Below, in pieces: positions 54,606 to 64,000 of a DNA stretch of 64,000 nucleotides. Below the pieces are notes generated by a model. It saw only the letters and a list, made by a program, of their open reading frames with translations. It was not told the origin of the DNA and did not search any database. The first letter of the stretch is position 1. Every line of letters begins with the position of its first letter. Position numbers and translations under genes: made by a program. This DNA is from Lactobacillus johnsonii (GTDB taxonomy: Bacteria; Bacillota; Bacilli; Lactobacillales; Lactobacillaceae): the NCBI RefSeq assembly GCF_013487865.1, contig NZ_CP047409.1, forward strand, positions 372,001 through 436,000. Reading direction: 5' to 3'.

Positions 54606-56105
54606 TTGGCAAAACAAAAAATCCGCGTTCGTTACGCACCAAGTCCAACAGGTCACTTGCACATTGGTAACGCACGTACTGCATTATTTAACTATCTATT
54701 TGCACGTCACAATAAAGGGACAATGGTCTTAAGAATTGAAGATACGGACCAAAAACGTAACGTTGAAGGTGGTTCTAAGTCCCAAATGGAAAACTTGCAC
54801 TGGTTAGGTATTGACTGGGATGAAGGTCCTGATAAGGGTGGCGACTTTGGCCCTTACCGCCAATCAGAGCGTAAAGATATTTACAATAAATATATTCAAC
54901 AATTAATTGATGAAGGTAAAGCTTACTATTCATACAAGACTGAGGAAGAACTTGAAGCACAACGTGAAGAACAACGTGCAATGGGAATTGCTCCTCACTA
55001 CACTTATGAATATGAAGGCATGACCGCTGATGAAATTAAAGAAGCTCAAGCAGCTGCAGAAGCAAAAGGCTTAAAGCCAGTTGTTCGTATCCACATTCCT
55101 GAAAATAGAACTTATGCTTGGGAAGATATGGTTAAGGGTAAGGTATCATTTGAATCAGATACTATCGGTGGTGACTTCGTTATTCAAAAACGTGATGGTA
55201 TGCCAACCTACAACTTTGCCGTTGTAATTGATGACCACCTAATGGAAATTACTCACGTTCTTAGAGGGGACGACCACGTAGCTAACACTCCTAAGCAATT
55301 AGTTGTTTATGAAGCACTTGGCTGGGAACCACCTAAGTTTGGTCACATGACTTTGATCATTAACTCTGAAACTGGTAAAAAACTTTCTAAGCGTGATGAA
55401 TCAGTTCTTCAATTTATTGAACAATACCGTGACCTTGGTTACTTACCAGACGCAATGTTCAACTTTATTACCTTACTTGGTTGGTCTCCTGTTGGTGAAA
55501 GTGAAATTTTCTCACAAAGAGAATTAATTAAGTCATTTGATCCTAAGCGTTTATCTAAGTCACCAGCTGCCTTTGACCAGAAGAAACTTGAATGGATTAA
55601 CAACCAATACGTTAAGAAGGCAGACCGTGATCTTTTATTAGATCTTGCTTTGAATAACTTACAAGAAGCAGGTTTAGTTGATAAAGCAATTTCACCAGAA
55701 AAGATGGAATGGGTTCGTCAATTAGTAAATATTTACGCCGTACAAATGTCTTATACTAAGCAAATTGTAGATATTGCTAAGATCTTCTTTGAAGAAGCTC
55801 CAGAATTATCTGATGCGGAAATTGAAGAAATCAAGAAAGACGATGCTCGTCCTGTAATTGAAGAATTCAAGAAGCAATTAAATGCTGTTCCTCGCTTTAC
55901 TGCTGTACAAGCTATGAACGCAATTCAAGCTACTCGTCGTGAAACTGGGGTAAAGGGTAGAAAATTATTTATGCCAATTAGAATTGCTGCTACTCGTTCA
56001 ATGGTTGGACCTGGTATTGGTGAAGCTATTGAGTTAATGGGTAAGGAAAAAGTTAACAAGTACATTGACTTAACTTTAAAGCAATTAAGTGATTTAGGTC
56101 TTTAA
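54606..56105 (+). CDS. gltX: Glutamyl-tRNA synthetase
   Basis: 499 aa starting with TTG at 54606 (GAGG about 10 bases upstream). Class I signatures are clear: [13 protein letters not shown] (HIGH motif, residues about 17-29) and KKLSKRDES (KMSKS motif, about 258-266). It charges tRNA-Glu, and probably tRNA-Gln for later amidation, since lactobacilli rely on GatCAB or GlnRS; this cannot be decided here. Followed by its own terminator. Confidence 0.96.
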   Translation: MAKQKIRVRYAPSPTGHLHIGNARTALFNYLFARHNKGTMVLRIEDTDQKRNVEGGSKSQMENLHWLGIDWDEGPDKGGDFGPYRQSERKDIYNKYIQQLIDEGKAYYSYKTEEELEAQREEQRAMGIAPHYTYEYEGMTADEIKEAQAAAEAKGLKPVVRIHIPENRTYAWEDMVKGKVSFESDTIGGDFVIQKRDGMPTYNFAVVIDDHLMEITHVLRGDDHVANTPKQLVVYEALGWEPPKFGHMTLIINSETGKKLSKRDESVLQFIEQYRDLGYLPDAMFNFITLLGWSPVGESEIFSQRELIKSFDPKRLSKSPAAFDQKKLEWINNQYVKKADRDLLLDLALNNLQEAGLVDKAISPEKMEWVRQLVNIYAVQMSYTKQIVDIAKIFFEEAPELSDAEIEEIKKDDARPVIEEFKKQLNAVPRFTAVQAMNAIQATRRETGVKGRKLFMPIRIAATRSMVGPGIGEAIELMGKEKVNKYIDLTLKQLSDLGL

Positions 56106-56120
56106 TTATTTAATACAGTT

Positions 56121-56149
56121 AAAGCTACGTGAAAGCGTAGCTTTTTTTG
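56121..56149 (+). terminator. Terminator of gltX
   Basis: AAAGCTACG (56121-56129) pairs with CGTAGCTTT (56136-56144), followed by more T's. Confidence 0.88.
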
Positions 56150-56194
56150 TTAGAATAGTTATGAAAGAATGTCTTAAATGAAAGAGGGATGATC

Positions 56195-57607
56195 ATGAAG
56201 GTCTTTAATACTTTAACTCGAAAAAAAGAAGAGTTTAAGCCATTAGTAGCTGGAAAAGTAAGCATGTACGTTTGTGGACCAACTGTTTATAATTATATTC
56301 ATATTGGAAATGCCCGCAGTGTGATTGCATTTGATACAATTCGTCGATATTTTGAGTATCGAGGCTATGATGTGAATTATGTTTCTAACTTCACCGATGT
56401 TGACGATAAGATGATTAATGAGGCACGTAAAGAACATACAACTGTCGAAAAGCTTGCTGAGCGCTACATTAAGGCTTTTATGGAAGATACCGAAGCATTA
56501 AATATTGAGCCAGCTACTCTTCATCCACGCGCAACTCATGAAATTAAAGAAATTATTGACTTTGTTCAAGATTTAATTGATAAAGGCTTTGCTTATGAAG
56601 TTGATGGGGACGTATATTACCGTGCTAGAAAATTCCCTAACTATGGTCAACTAAGCGATCAAAATATTGCTGAACTTGAAGAAGGTGCTTCTGAGCATAT
56701 TAATGAAGAAGAACAAAGTAAGAAAGAAGATCCAATTGACTTTGCCTTATGGAAGGCTCAAAAAGAAGAGGATGAAATTGCTTGGGATTCTCCATGGGGA
56801 AAGGGGCGTCCAGGCTGGCATATTGAATGTTCAGTAATGTCAACTAAGTACTTAGGCGATACTATTGATATTCATGGTGGTGGCCAAGATTTGGAATTTC
56901 CACACCATGAAAATGAGATTGCTCAAAGTGAAGCTAAGACCGGTAAAAAATTTGTTAATTACTGGATGCACAATGGTTTTGTGACAGTAGGTAATAAACA
57001 AGAAAAAATGTCAAAATCACTCCATAACTTTGTGACTGTGCATGATATTCTAAAGCAAATTGATCCACAAGTTTTACGTTTTTACATGTCTAGTGTTCAA
57101 TATCGTCGCCCAATTAACTATTCTGAAGATGGCTTAAAACAAGCTGAAACTGTTCTTAAACGCTACCAAAATACTTTGCGTAATCTTGATGCTAGACTAA
57201 ATGATGAAAATGAGACGCTTGAAGATAATGGCTTAAGGGATGATTTAACACAAGCAAAAGCTGAATTTATTGAGGCCATGGATGATGATTTTAATGTTCA
57301 AAATGCTTTGAGTATTATGTACGATTTGGCTACAACTTTAAATAATCACTTGCAAAAAGATCAAGTGGATAAGCCAGCTTTAAAGCGTGCTAAAAAATTA
57401 TTGATTGCTTGGCTCGAAATTTTTGGAGTTAGCTTTAAGGAAGAGCAAGCTGAAAATGATGATGAAATTGAAAAATTAATTGCTCAACGCGATGAAGCAC
57501 GTAAAAATAAGGATTGGGCTGAAAGTGACCGCTTAAGAGATGAGTTACAGGCTAAAGGCATTGTAATTGAAGATACTCCACAAGGAACGAGGTGGCACCG
57601 TGCTTAA
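56195..57607 (+). CDS. cysS: Cysteinyl-tRNA synthetase
   Basis: 470 aa from ATG 56195, with AGAGGG 6 bases upstream; the ATG at 56189 is too close to that site. Motifs: zinc ligand and HIGH region [18 protein letters not shown] (about 26-43), zinc-binding WHIECSVMS (about 207), HHENEIAQS, and KMSKSLHN (about 268-275). First gene of the conserved cysS-mrnC-rlmB cluster, with overlaps to the next two genes. Confidence 0.96.
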   Translation: MKVFNTLTRKKEEFKPLVAGKVSMYVCGPTVYNYIHIGNARSVIAFDTIRRYFEYRGYDVNYVSNFTDVDDKMINEARKEHTTVEKLAERYIKAFMEDTEALNIEPATLHPRATHEIKEIIDFVQDLIDKGFAYEVDGDVYYRARKFPNYGQLSDQNIAELEEGASEHINEEEQSKKEDPIDFALWKAQKEEDEIAWDSPWGKGRPGWHIECSVMSTKYLGDTIDIHGGGQDLEFPHHENEIAQSEAKTGKKFVNYWMHNGFVTVGNKQEKMSKSLHNFVTVHDILKQIDPQVLRFYMSSVQYRRPINYSEDGLKQAETVLKRYQNTLRNLDARLNDENETLEDNGLRDDLTQAKAEFIEAMDDDFNVQNALSIMYDLATTLNNHLQKDQVDKPALKRAKKLLIAWLEIFGVSFKEEQAENDDEIEKLIAQRDEARKNKDWAESDRLRDELQAKGIVIEDTPQGTRWHRA

Positions 57608-58043
57608 GCCGAAGATTTTAACAGAAAAAAATACTAATCCAGATGGGTTAGGTCCTCTTACTTTAGCTTATTTAGGGGATGGGGTATATGAGGTTTATAT
57701 CAGACGCCACTTGGTTAAGGGTGGAATTGTAAAACCACAAATGCTTCAACGATATGCAACACATTATGTTTCCGCAAAAGCTCAAGCAGCATTAATTACT
57801 AAAATGCAAGACTTAGAAATGCTAGATGAAGATGAATTAGCAGCCTTCAAGAGAGGAAGAAATGCTAAAAGTCATACGCATGCAAAAAACACTTCAATTA
57901 ACACTTACAAGCTCTCAACTGGATTTGAAGCGATGTTTGGATACTTAGATTTATTAGGTAAAAAAGAACGTGTTGATGAACTTGCAAAATGGTGCATTGA
58001 CCAAGTAGAACAAGGAGGACTAGATAATTATGAGTTCAAATAA
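57600..58043 (+). CDS. mrnC: Mini-ribonuclease III
   Basis: 147 aa from GTG 57600, overlapping the cysS stop by 8 bases, with AAGGAACGAGG upstream. It is a bare RNase III catalytic domain ([19 protein letters not shown], residues about 18-36, with conserved acidic residues, and [10 protein letters not shown] near 89) without the double-stranded-RNA-binding domain, as in B. subtilis MrnC, which matures 23S rRNA. Overlaps rlmB by 14 bases. Confidence 0.93.
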   Translation: MLKPKILTEKNTNPDGLGPLTLAYLGDGVYEVYIRRHLVKGGIVKPQMLQRYATHYVSAKAQAALITKMQDLEMLDEDELAAFKRGRNAKSHTHAKNTSINTYKLSTGFEAMFGYLDLLGKKERVDELAKWCIDQVEQGGLDNYEFK

Positions 58044-58785
58044 TGATGAATTTGTATATGGACGTCATGCTGGCATTGATTTTTTAAAAACACAGGATGC
58101 TAACTTAATTAATAAAGTATTTTTACAAAATGGTGTTCAGGAAGAATTTGCTAACCAAGTTTATCAATTAGCACGTAAAAAAAATCTAGTTGTTCAAAAT
58201 GCTCCTAAAAATAAGTTGGATCAAATGGTTAACCATGAAAATCACCAAGGTTTGGTTTTAACTGTAGCTCCATTTGAATATGCTGATTTAGATGAACTAT
58301 TAGATAAGTTTGACCAAGAAGGAAAAGAACCATTTATCTTAATGCTTGATTCAATTGAAGATCCCCATAACCTAGGTTCGATCTTAAGAACTTGTGATGC
58401 GACTGGCGTGAATGCAGTCATTATTCCAAAAAGAAGAGCAAGTGGTTTAACTTCTGTTGTTGCCAAAACTTCAACGGGTGCAATTGATTATGTGCCAGTA
58501 GCTCGAGTTAATAACTTAGTTCAAACTACTAAGATGCTGAAAAAGCGTGGTTACTGGATTTTTGGTACTGCCATGGAAGGTGAAGATTATCGTAAGTGGA
58601 ATGCCAAAGGAAAGACAGTGCTTGTGATTGGTAATGAAGGTAAGGGAATTTCTCCATTATTGTTAAAGCAAATGGATCAAACTTTAACCATCCCAATGGT
58701 TGGACATGTTCAATCATTAAATGCTAGTGTTGCAACTGGTGTTTTGCTTTATGGGATGTTCAATAGTCGTCATCCTGAAAAATAA
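58030..58785 (+). CDS. rlmB: 23S rRNA (guanosine-2'-O)-methyltransferase RlmB, SpoU family
   Basis: 251 aa. N-terminal substrate-binding domain (FVYGRHAGIDFL), then the SPOUT/TrmH knot domain with LDSIEDPHNLGSILRTCDA (about 107-125), VIGNEGKGISPLL (about 199-211) and IPMVGHVQSLNASVATGV (about 222-239), the three TrmH motifs. Position after cysS and mrnC is the conserved Firmicutes order. Confidence 0.94.
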   Translation: MSSNNDEFVYGRHAGIDFLKTQDANLINKVFLQNGVQEEFANQVYQLARKKNLVVQNAPKNKLDQMVNHENHQGLVLTVAPFEYADLDELLDKFDQEGKEPFILMLDSIEDPHNLGSILRTCDATGVNAVIIPKRRASGLTSVVAKTSTGAIDYVPVARVNNLVQTTKMLKKRGYWIFGTAMEGEDYRKWNAKGKTVLVIGNEGKGISPLLLKQMDQTLTIPMVGHVQSLNASVATGVLLYGMFNSRHPEK

Positions 58786-58796
58786 TTAAAGATTAG

Positions 58797-58842
58797 AAAA
58801 AATTGTCATTTAGTTTTATAAAGAGCTAAGTGACAATTTTTT
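58797..58842 (+). terminator. Terminator after rlmB
   Basis: AAATTGTCATTTAG (from about 58799) pairs with CTAAGTGACAATTT (to 58840), then T's. Confidence 0.8.
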
Positions 58843-58998
58843 ATTGCTTATAGTTATAAAAACAGACACACAATAAAGTCTTGATCATTAACAAAGTACA
58901 ATTGCTATATACCTGTGATTAATAAACATTTGTTCCCTTAGAATGAGATTTTTTCTTTTTTATTCTTATTACCAAATAGAAAAGGAGGAATTTCCGGA

Positions 58999-59556
58999 AT
59001 GGAAAGATTGAATGAAATTTATTTGATTCGACGTGTAAAAGAAGAGCAAGATATGGATGCTTTGCATGAACTAGTAGAGCGGTATCGGCCTTTAATCAAT
59101 GGAGCGAAGCTAAATTTTTTCATTCGTAATTTTGATCATGATGACTGGGAACAAGAAGCATTAATCATGTGTTATCAAAGTTGCTGTACCTACGATGAGA
59201 AACGAGCAAATAGTTTTGGGGCGTATTATCGGACAAAATTTTATAATCATCTCCGATCGCTCTTAAGGTATGAATTAGCCCAGAAGAGAACATCGTTTAC
59301 TAAAGCTATTTCCTATGACAATGTGGTGCATAAAAATTTGATTAAAGAAGAAGTTGAAGAGATGCACATCACACCTAGAAAGGAAATGTATCAAAAATTT
59401 ATTAACAAGTTGTCAGAAAAAGAGGTAATTGCTCTCAAAGTTTTTCTGGGAGAATTAACGATTGAAGAAGCGAGCAAGAAGACAAATTATAGTCGTTATC
59501 AATTACTACAAGCAAAAGCTCGGTGTAAGGCAAAAATGCGGAAAGAATTGTTTTAA
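58999..59556 (+). CDS. Sigma-70 family factor, SigH/ComX-like
   Basis: 185 aa. Region 2 is recognisable: MDALHELVERYRPLING (about residues 19-34), DDWEQEALIMCYQSCCTYDEKRANSFGAYYRTKFYNHLRSLLR (about 51-95, with the core -10-binding helix), and a weak region 4 near the end (LTIEEASKKTNYSRYQLLQAKARCKAKMR). Size and location after cysS-mrnC-rlmB match SigH of bacilli and the ComX-type competence sigma of lactobacilli. It may direct transcription of DNA-uptake genes. A strong AAAGGAGG ribosome site precedes it. Confidence 0.82.
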   Translation: MERLNEIYLIRRVKEEQDMDALHELVERYRPLINGAKLNFFIRNFDHDDWEQEALIMCYQSCCTYDEKRANSFGAYYRTKFYNHLRSLLRYELAQKRTSFTKAISYDNVVHKNLIKEEVEEMHITPRKEMYQKFINKLSEKEVIALKVFLGELTIEEASKKTNYSRYQLLQAKARCKAKMRKELF

Positions 59557-59623
59557 ATTCGCATAGAACGAATAAAAAGACTATAATAGGTTTTGTAGAA
59601 TTTATTTAGGAGGTAATTTTAAG

Positions 59624-59842
59624 ATGGCAGATGAAGTTATTAAGACAGAATTGTTAGACCGTCACATGAAGGAAGTTTTTGATTGGAGCGATTCTGACAT
59701 GCCTGTTAGAGACGCACTTTGGGACTACTTTATGGAAAAGAATGGTAGAGATACCATGAAGACGGAAAGTGACATGCTTCCGTTCTTGAAAGACTCTGAC
59801 GATAAGATCGAAGCCTTCGTCAACGAAAATCTTAAGAAGTAA
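59624..59842 (+). CDS. Small acidic conserved-type hypothetical protein
   Basis: 72 aa, acidic (many Asp/Glu), soluble, no known motif; starts [19 protein letters not shown], contains [17 protein letters not shown], ends [12 protein letters not shown]. Its codon use is unusually clean (GAC, AAC, CGT, TTC), like highly expressed genes. A -10 TATAAT at 59582-59587 and a perfect AGGAGG site also suggest strong expression. Function unknown. Confidence 0.8.
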   Translation: MADEVIKTELLDRHMKEVFDWSDSDMPVRDALWDYFMEKNGRDTMKTESDMLPFLKDSDDKIEAFVNENLKK

Positions 59843-59899
59843 CATCACCTAAAAACAATAATTCTACGCATAGTGGTCACGCATTGTTTGACCACCAAA

Positions 59900-59929
59900 G
59901 AACAATCTCTAGGGATTGTTCTTTTTTTG
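59900..59929 (+). terminator. Terminator after the small acidic gene
   Basis: GAACAATC (59900-59907) with GATTGTTC (59914-59921), followed by T7. Confidence 0.87.
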
Positions 59930-59963
59930 TGAGAAAATATATTTTAAAAGAAAGGGGCGGCTT

Positions 59964-61471
59964 ATGGACTATATAATTGGGATGGATATCGGAACAACAG
60001 CAAGTAAGGGTGTATTGTATCAAGAAAATGGCAAGAAAATTGAAGAAATGTCACTTCCTTATCCTTTAATTCAAGAAAAAGTAGATCAAGCGGAAGAAGA
60101 TCCACAAGTAATATTTGATGCTGTTCAAAAGATTATTTTCGACTTAAGTAAAAGAGTTGCAGGAAAAATTAAAGCAATTTCTTGGTCGAGTCAAATGCAT
60201 AGTTTAATCGGCATTGGAAAAGACAATCGAGTACTGACTAACAGTATTACTTGGGCAGATAATCGAAGTAGCCAACTTGTGGCTCAAGCAAAAGAAAATG
60301 GTCTTGCGCAAGATATTTATCAACAGACAGGGATGCCGCCTCATCCAATGGCTCCTGTGTATAAATTACTGTGGATTAAAGAAGAAAATCCTAAACTTTT
60401 TGCACAGGTGCAAAAATGGATTGGAATTAAAGAATATATTATTTGGCGTTTAACTGGCACGATAGTGACCGATACAACGATGGCAGCTGGAACTGGCTTG
60501 CTTAATCTCCACACTTTAACTTGGGATAGGAAATTACTTGATAAAATTGAACTAGATCCAGAAAAATTGCCGAGCTTAGCTAAACCAGAATATGTGGTTG
60601 GAAAAGTAGAAGCAGAATATGTACAAAAATTGGGTTTAAATTCTGAAACAAAAATTATTTTAGGAGCTAGTGATGGATATTTATCAACAATTGGTGTTGG
60701 TGTTTTAGATAAAAAATACTTTGCACTAAATGTTGGTACATCAGGGGCTGTAAGAGCAATTGCACCTAAAGCAATAGTTGACTCAAAAAATCGCTTCTTT
60801 TGTTATCCAGTCGATAAAAGTCATTATCTTCTTGGTGGCCCAGTAAATAATGGGGAATCGTCTTTGAGTGGGCTAGAAAAACGATTTTTGGGCCCGATCA
60901 AACTGCAGAAGATTTTATTAATGTTGCTGAAACTGTTCCTGCAGGCAGTAATGGCTTAATTTTTCATCCCTACTTAGGGGGAGAACGAGCACCAATTTGG
61001 AATGCTCAAGCTCGCGGATCTTTTATTGGATTAAGTCGAAACCACACTAAACCGCAAATGGCGCGGAGTGTTTTAGAAGGTATTGTCTTTAATCTTTTAG
61101 GTGCAGCTAGAGGCTTACGCGAAAAAATAGGGAAACCAGAAGCATTAAGAGTCACTGGCGGCTTTGTAAGAAGTGATTTTGTAAGGCAGTTAATTGCTGA
61201 TATTTTTAATTTACCAGTAGTGGTAATTAAAAATGATCAAAGTGGAACTTTAGCAGCCATGTTTCTAGCACAATTAGGCTTGAATGAAGAGGATAGCTTA
61301 GACAAAATAGTGAAAGAAATAGATAACAGTAAAGTATATTTTCCAAATCCAAAAAATGTGCAGGTCTATCACGATATAATTCCGATCTATCGAGAAGTAG
61401 AACACGATTTAGACCAAAGCTATGACAAAATAGCTCAATTTCAGAAAAAATATCCTAAATTATTTGAATAA
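59964..61471 (+). pseudogene. gntK: Gluconate kinase (FGGY family), single-base frameshift
   Basis: Start ATG 59964 with AAAGGGGCGG upstream. The first frame gives IGMDIGTTASKGVLYQ, SWSSQMHSLIG (substrate loop typical of gluconokinases) and GASDGYLSTIGVG, then at GGGG (60852-60855) it slips into nonsense and stops at 60959. The +1-related frame begins at that point with GIVFEWARKTIFGPDQTAEDF and runs to 61471 with HPYLGGERAPIWN and RVTGGFVRSDFVRQL (ATP-binding/hinge). Restoring a fifth G gives one uninterrupted protein of about 502 aa, the normal FGGY length. The kinase would phosphorylate gluconate to 6-phosphogluconate. Either a true mutation (possibly reversible slippage) or a sequencing error in the G-run. 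Confidence 0.88.
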
Positions 61472-61472
61472 T

Positions 61473-61515
61473 AAAAAAGGTAAATTGTATCAAATTAGTA
61501 CAATTTACCTTTTTT
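61473..61515. terminator. Bidirectional terminator
   Basis: A 17-bp stem from AAAAAAGGTAAATTGTA (61473-61489 approx.) with TACAATTTACCTTTTTT (61499-61515). Lies between convergent gntK and the DXS-like gene. Confidence 0.88.
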
Positions 61516-61537
61516 CTAATATAAATATGAATTTGAC

Positions 61538-63298
61538 TTATTTTAGAATTTCTAAAATATCACTAACAATTTGATCAGGCATTAAATGATCACGCTTGTA
61601 GATAGATTCTTTTGGTTTATTATCAGTGTATTCCTTTTTAGCACCATAATTCTTAACCATCATCTTAGTTGGACCATAGTAGCTAGCAATCTTTTGACCA
61701 AAACCACCATCAATACTGTTGTCTTCTAGAGTAACAACTAATTCATGGTCGTTTTGAAGTTCAGCTAATGCGTCATAATCAAGGTGAGCAGCAGACTTTG
61801 GATTGATCAAAGTGGCATTAATGTTTTCTGTCTTTAATAAATCAACTACCTTTTCACCTAATTGATAAAAGTCACCTAAACCAATGATGGCAACCTTAGA
61901 ACCGGGCTTTACATCATACTTAATAGTTGAATAGTCTTCATCCACTGGTTCACCTTCTGGAATTGAATTTACTGGAGATTTAATTGCTATGGGATGCTTT
62001 CTTTGCTTAACTGCCCATTCAAGCATTGATTTTAATTCATTCAAGGTGGTAGGAGCTAAGTATTCCCAGTTTGGCCAATTTGCGACCATGGCGTTATCAA
62101 AAATACCTAAGTGCGTCTTAGAAGTGCCAGTAATTCCGCCGCCAGCTACCACCATTACAACTGGTAAGTCGTTAGCTGCTACATCGTGAGAAAGTTGATC
62201 ATAAGCACGTTGTAAGAAAGTAGAGTTTTCAAATAAGACTGGGGTAATTCCTTCTTTAACAGCCCCTGCAGCAAAGGCAACAGACTCTTGTTCAGCAATT
62301 CCTACATCCTTATAATTCTTAGGATACTTATTCTTAATCTCACCTAAACCAAAGACGCCGGGGATAGCAGCATTGATGGCTAAGATGTTTTCTCGATTTT
62401 CAATATGTTTCTTTAAGAAATCCAAAACTACAGTAGTTGGATTAGGAGTCTTTGGAGCTGGTACAGTTGTCTTGTCCGTCTTAAGATCAAAAGGCAATAC
62501 CCAGTGGTGACTAGCTTCATTTTCAATAGCTGGCTCATATCCCTTACCCTTAAGGGTATTGATATGTAAAACAATTGGGTGGTCAATATCTTTAATTGAT
62601 TTGAAGGCATCAATCATTGCTTTAAGATCATTTCCCTGACCAACATATTTATAATCTAGTCCCATTGCAGTAAATGGATTATCAGCTGTTTGACCATTTG
62701 ATTCACGTAATTTCTTCAAAGCAGTTACAACACCGCCGACATTATCGTCAATCGACATTTGATTGTCATTTACTACAATAATTAAATTATGCTTTTCATC
62801 AGCCGCATTATTAAAGCCCTCAAAGGCTAAGCCACCAGTTAAAGAACCATCCCCAATAAGAGCTGTAATGTTTTCATGTTCTCCTAGCATATCACGCGCT
62901 CTAGCCATTCCAGTTGCTAAAGCAACTGAAGTTGAAGTATGACCAACAGCAAAGTAGTCATATGGACTTTCCTCAGGATTAGAATAAGGAGTTACATCCT
63001 CGTACTTATCGGGATCAAGCCAACCATAAGCACGTCCAGTTAACATCTTGTGTGGATAAGTTTGGTGAGAAACATCCCAAACAATCTTATCTTTAGGTGC
63101 ATCGAAAACATAATGGTAGGCAATTGTAGCTTCGACAATTCCTAAGTCAGGTCCTAAGTGGCCACCTTTAGCAGCATCTTTTTCTAGGATCAAGGTTCTA
63201 ATTTCACTAGCTAGTTGTTCTAGTTCTTTTAGATCTAATTTTTTAAGATCTTTTGGACTTTTAATCTTGTTTAATAAAAATTCTGGATGTTTGTTCAT
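61538..63298 (-). CDS. 1-deoxy-D-xylulose-5-phosphate synthase-like thiamine-diphosphate enzyme
   Basis: 586 aa transketolase-family protein with DXS order: GGHLGPDLGIVEATIAYHYVF (about 45-65), HTSTSVALATGMA, thiamine-diphosphate motif GDGSLTGGLAFEGFNNA (about 149-165) to VNDNQMSID, then the pyrimidine-binding domain GIAEQESVAFAAGAV (about 328-342) and a transketolase C-terminal domain. Somewhat shorter than E. coli DXS (620). Lactobacilli make isoprenoids by the mevalonate route, so the product may feed thiamine or pyridoxal metabolism or the protein may have another ketol-transfer role; this is inference. Ribosome site GGGGTG. Confidence 0.85.
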   Translation of the reverse strand: MNKHPEFLLNKIKSPKDLKKLDLKELEQLASEIRTLILEKDAAKGGHLGPDLGIVEATIAYHYVFDAPKDKIVWDVSHQTYPHKMLTGRAYGWLDPDKYEDVTPYSNPEESPYDYFAVGHTSTSVALATGMARARDMLGEHENITALIGDGSLTGGLAFEGFNNAADEKHNLIIVVNDNQMSIDDNVGGVVTALKKLRESNGQTADNPFTAMGLDYKYVGQGNDLKAMIDAFKSIKDIDHPIVLHINTLKGKGYEPAIENEASHHWVLPFDLKTDKTTVPAPKTPNPTTVVLDFLKKHIENRENILAINAAIPGVFGLGEIKNKYPKNYKDVGIAEQESVAFAAGAVKEGITPVLFENSTFLQRAYDQLSHDVAANDLPVVMVVAGGGITGTSKTHLGIFDNAMVANWPNWEYLAPTTLNELKSMLEWAVKQRKHPIAIKSPVNSIPEGEPVDEDYSTIKYDVKPGSKVAIIGLGDFYQLGEKVVDLLKTENINATLINPKSAAHLDYDALAELQNDHELVVTLEDNSIDGGFGQKIASYYGPTKMMVKNYGAKKEYTDNKPKESIYKRDHLMPDQIVSDILEILK

Positions 63299-63319
63299 AT
63301 TTTTTCACCCCAACATTAA

Positions 63320-63364
63320 TAAAAAAAGCTTACTCATTTATTGTAAGTCAATGAGTAAGCTTTT
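63320..63364 (-). terminator. Terminator of the MFS transporter gene
   Basis: AAAAGCTTACTCATT (63324-63338) pairs with AATGAGTAAGCTTTT (63350-63364); on the minus strand it is followed by TTT-ATT. It separates the MFS gene from the DXS-like gene. Confidence 0.82.
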
Positions 63365-63397
63365 ACTAATATTAAGTTAGCATAGATAAGTATAAGT

Positions 63398-64000
63398 TTA
63401 ATCTATACTTTCTTCTAATGGTTGAGAGGCATTTTGCTTTTTGAGAGTAAGGAACAAAGCAACAAAACTGAGCGCAAAAGCAGTTGCGTTGATTGCCCAA
63501 CCGAAGTTATAAGAACCAGTAGTATCAAATAAAAGACCGTTCAAGTAAACAGATGCAGACATTGCAAATGCACCAGTCATGTTAATTACTGAAAGAATTG
63601 TACTGTAGTCCTTAGCTCCGAATTCTTCTCGAATAAGGTAAGGAAGAGCAACTAAACACACACCTTGACCCAAACCTAAAATAAAGGCAGAGGCAATAAG
63701 TGGGAGACTAGTCTTAAAGAAAATTTCGCCGCTCCAGCCTAACAAGCCAAATAGAGAATAAATAAATAAAGTAGCTCGTGTATTAAAACGATCAAGCATA
63801 AAACCGATAGAAATCTTACCAGCTGCTGCTCCAAGCATTACCCCAGAAACTACTGATGCACCAATTGTTAATGGGAGGCCTTGGCTGGTAATATGACCTG
63901 AAATATGTTGCACAGATCCAGAAACAAATTGCAATGCAAGCATTGCAAATGCTAAAGCATAAAAGACAGGAGTCTTAAGAGCTGCCTTAAGGGTAATACC
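63398..64000 (-). CDS. MFS transporter, C-terminal half (5' end outside window)
   Basis: The frame is open to the right edge (about 200 codons visible), so the first half is missing; an ATG at 63943 is internal. Six hydrophobic segments are present. GKISIGFMLDRFNTRATLFIYSL (loop between helices 8 and 9 of the major facilitator fold) and GLGQGVCLVALPYLIREEFGAKDYSTILSVIN resemble the oxalate/formate antiporter (OFA) branch. Substrate not deducible. Confidence 0.8.
   Translation of the reverse strand, partial: GITLKAALKTPVFYALAFAMLALQFVSGSVQHISGHITSQGLPLTIGASVVSGVMLGAAAGKISIGFMLDRFNTRATLFIYSLFGLLGWSGEIFFKTSLPLIASAFILGLGQGVCLVALPYLIREEFGAKDYSTILSVINMTGAFAMSASVYLNGLLFDTTGSYNFGWAINATAFALSFVALFLTLKKQNASQPLEESID

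Overview
The window looks like the chromosome of a low-GC, host-associated Lactobacillus of the L. gasseri/johnsonii/taiwanensis type. Supporting signs are the AT-rich codon use, the lactobacillus-type pepC, radA-gltX-cysS and cysS-mrnC-rlmB-sigma blocks, an accessory Sec (SecA2/SecY2) locus and an LPQTG-anchored serine-rich repeat adhesin. The species is inferred from gene content only.

Layout. 1-2705: 3' part of a Type ISP restriction-modification gene. 3181-7342: a small redox/membrane locus made of a leftward operon (YhgE/Pip-type permease, NAD(P)-binding protein, damaged sirtuin-like gene), a divergent TetR regulator and a second NmrA-type oxidoreductase; a shared TAAGATTA motif suggests one regulon. 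7375-7565: a probable free-standing structured RNA with 6S-like architecture. 7576-12752: DJ-1/PfpI protein, two histidine phosphatases, an ArsR repressor with its divergent cation efflux pump, two small proteins and a polynucleotide-kinase-like ATPase. 12924-18068: two near-identical 1,464-bp IS3-family copies in opposite orientation around a GadC-like antiporter. 18120-28623: accessory Sec and glycosylation operon (secY2, asp1, asp2, asp3, secA2, gtfA, gtfB, and a small membrane protein). 28952-44584: one adhesin gene of 5,210 codons, 84% of it about 440 tandem copies of a 30-nt unit. 44739-48170: two further glycosyltransferases separated by an IS150-group element. 48454-51035: pepC and an LCP-family gene, followed by a truncated copy of the same IS. 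52594-59842: housekeeping genes dut, radA, gltX, cysS, mrnC, rlmB, a sigma factor and a small acidic protein. 59964-64000: a frameshifted gluconate kinase, a DXS-like synthase and a partial MFS transporter.

How it fits together. GtfA and GtfB should start O-glycosylation of the adhesin in the cytoplasm. The GT2 enzyme and Gtf3 would extend the glycan. Asp1-3 and SecA2 carry the glycoprotein to SecY2, and sortase anchors it through LPQTG.

Main discovery. The GadC segment between the first IS pair has been inverted. The 3-bp target duplications (AAG and TAT) match only if the segment is flipped back, and the two arms of a split terminator hairpin (12902-12917 and 16586-16601) also rejoin only in that orientation. 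In the ancestral order gadC was divergent from secY2, so the inversion moved the native upstream region of secY2 about 3.7 kb away. The IS copies are long inverted repeats, so the segment could flip again and act as an on/off switch for adhesin export. Both IS types have inserted in terminator-hairpin loops at three of the four sites.
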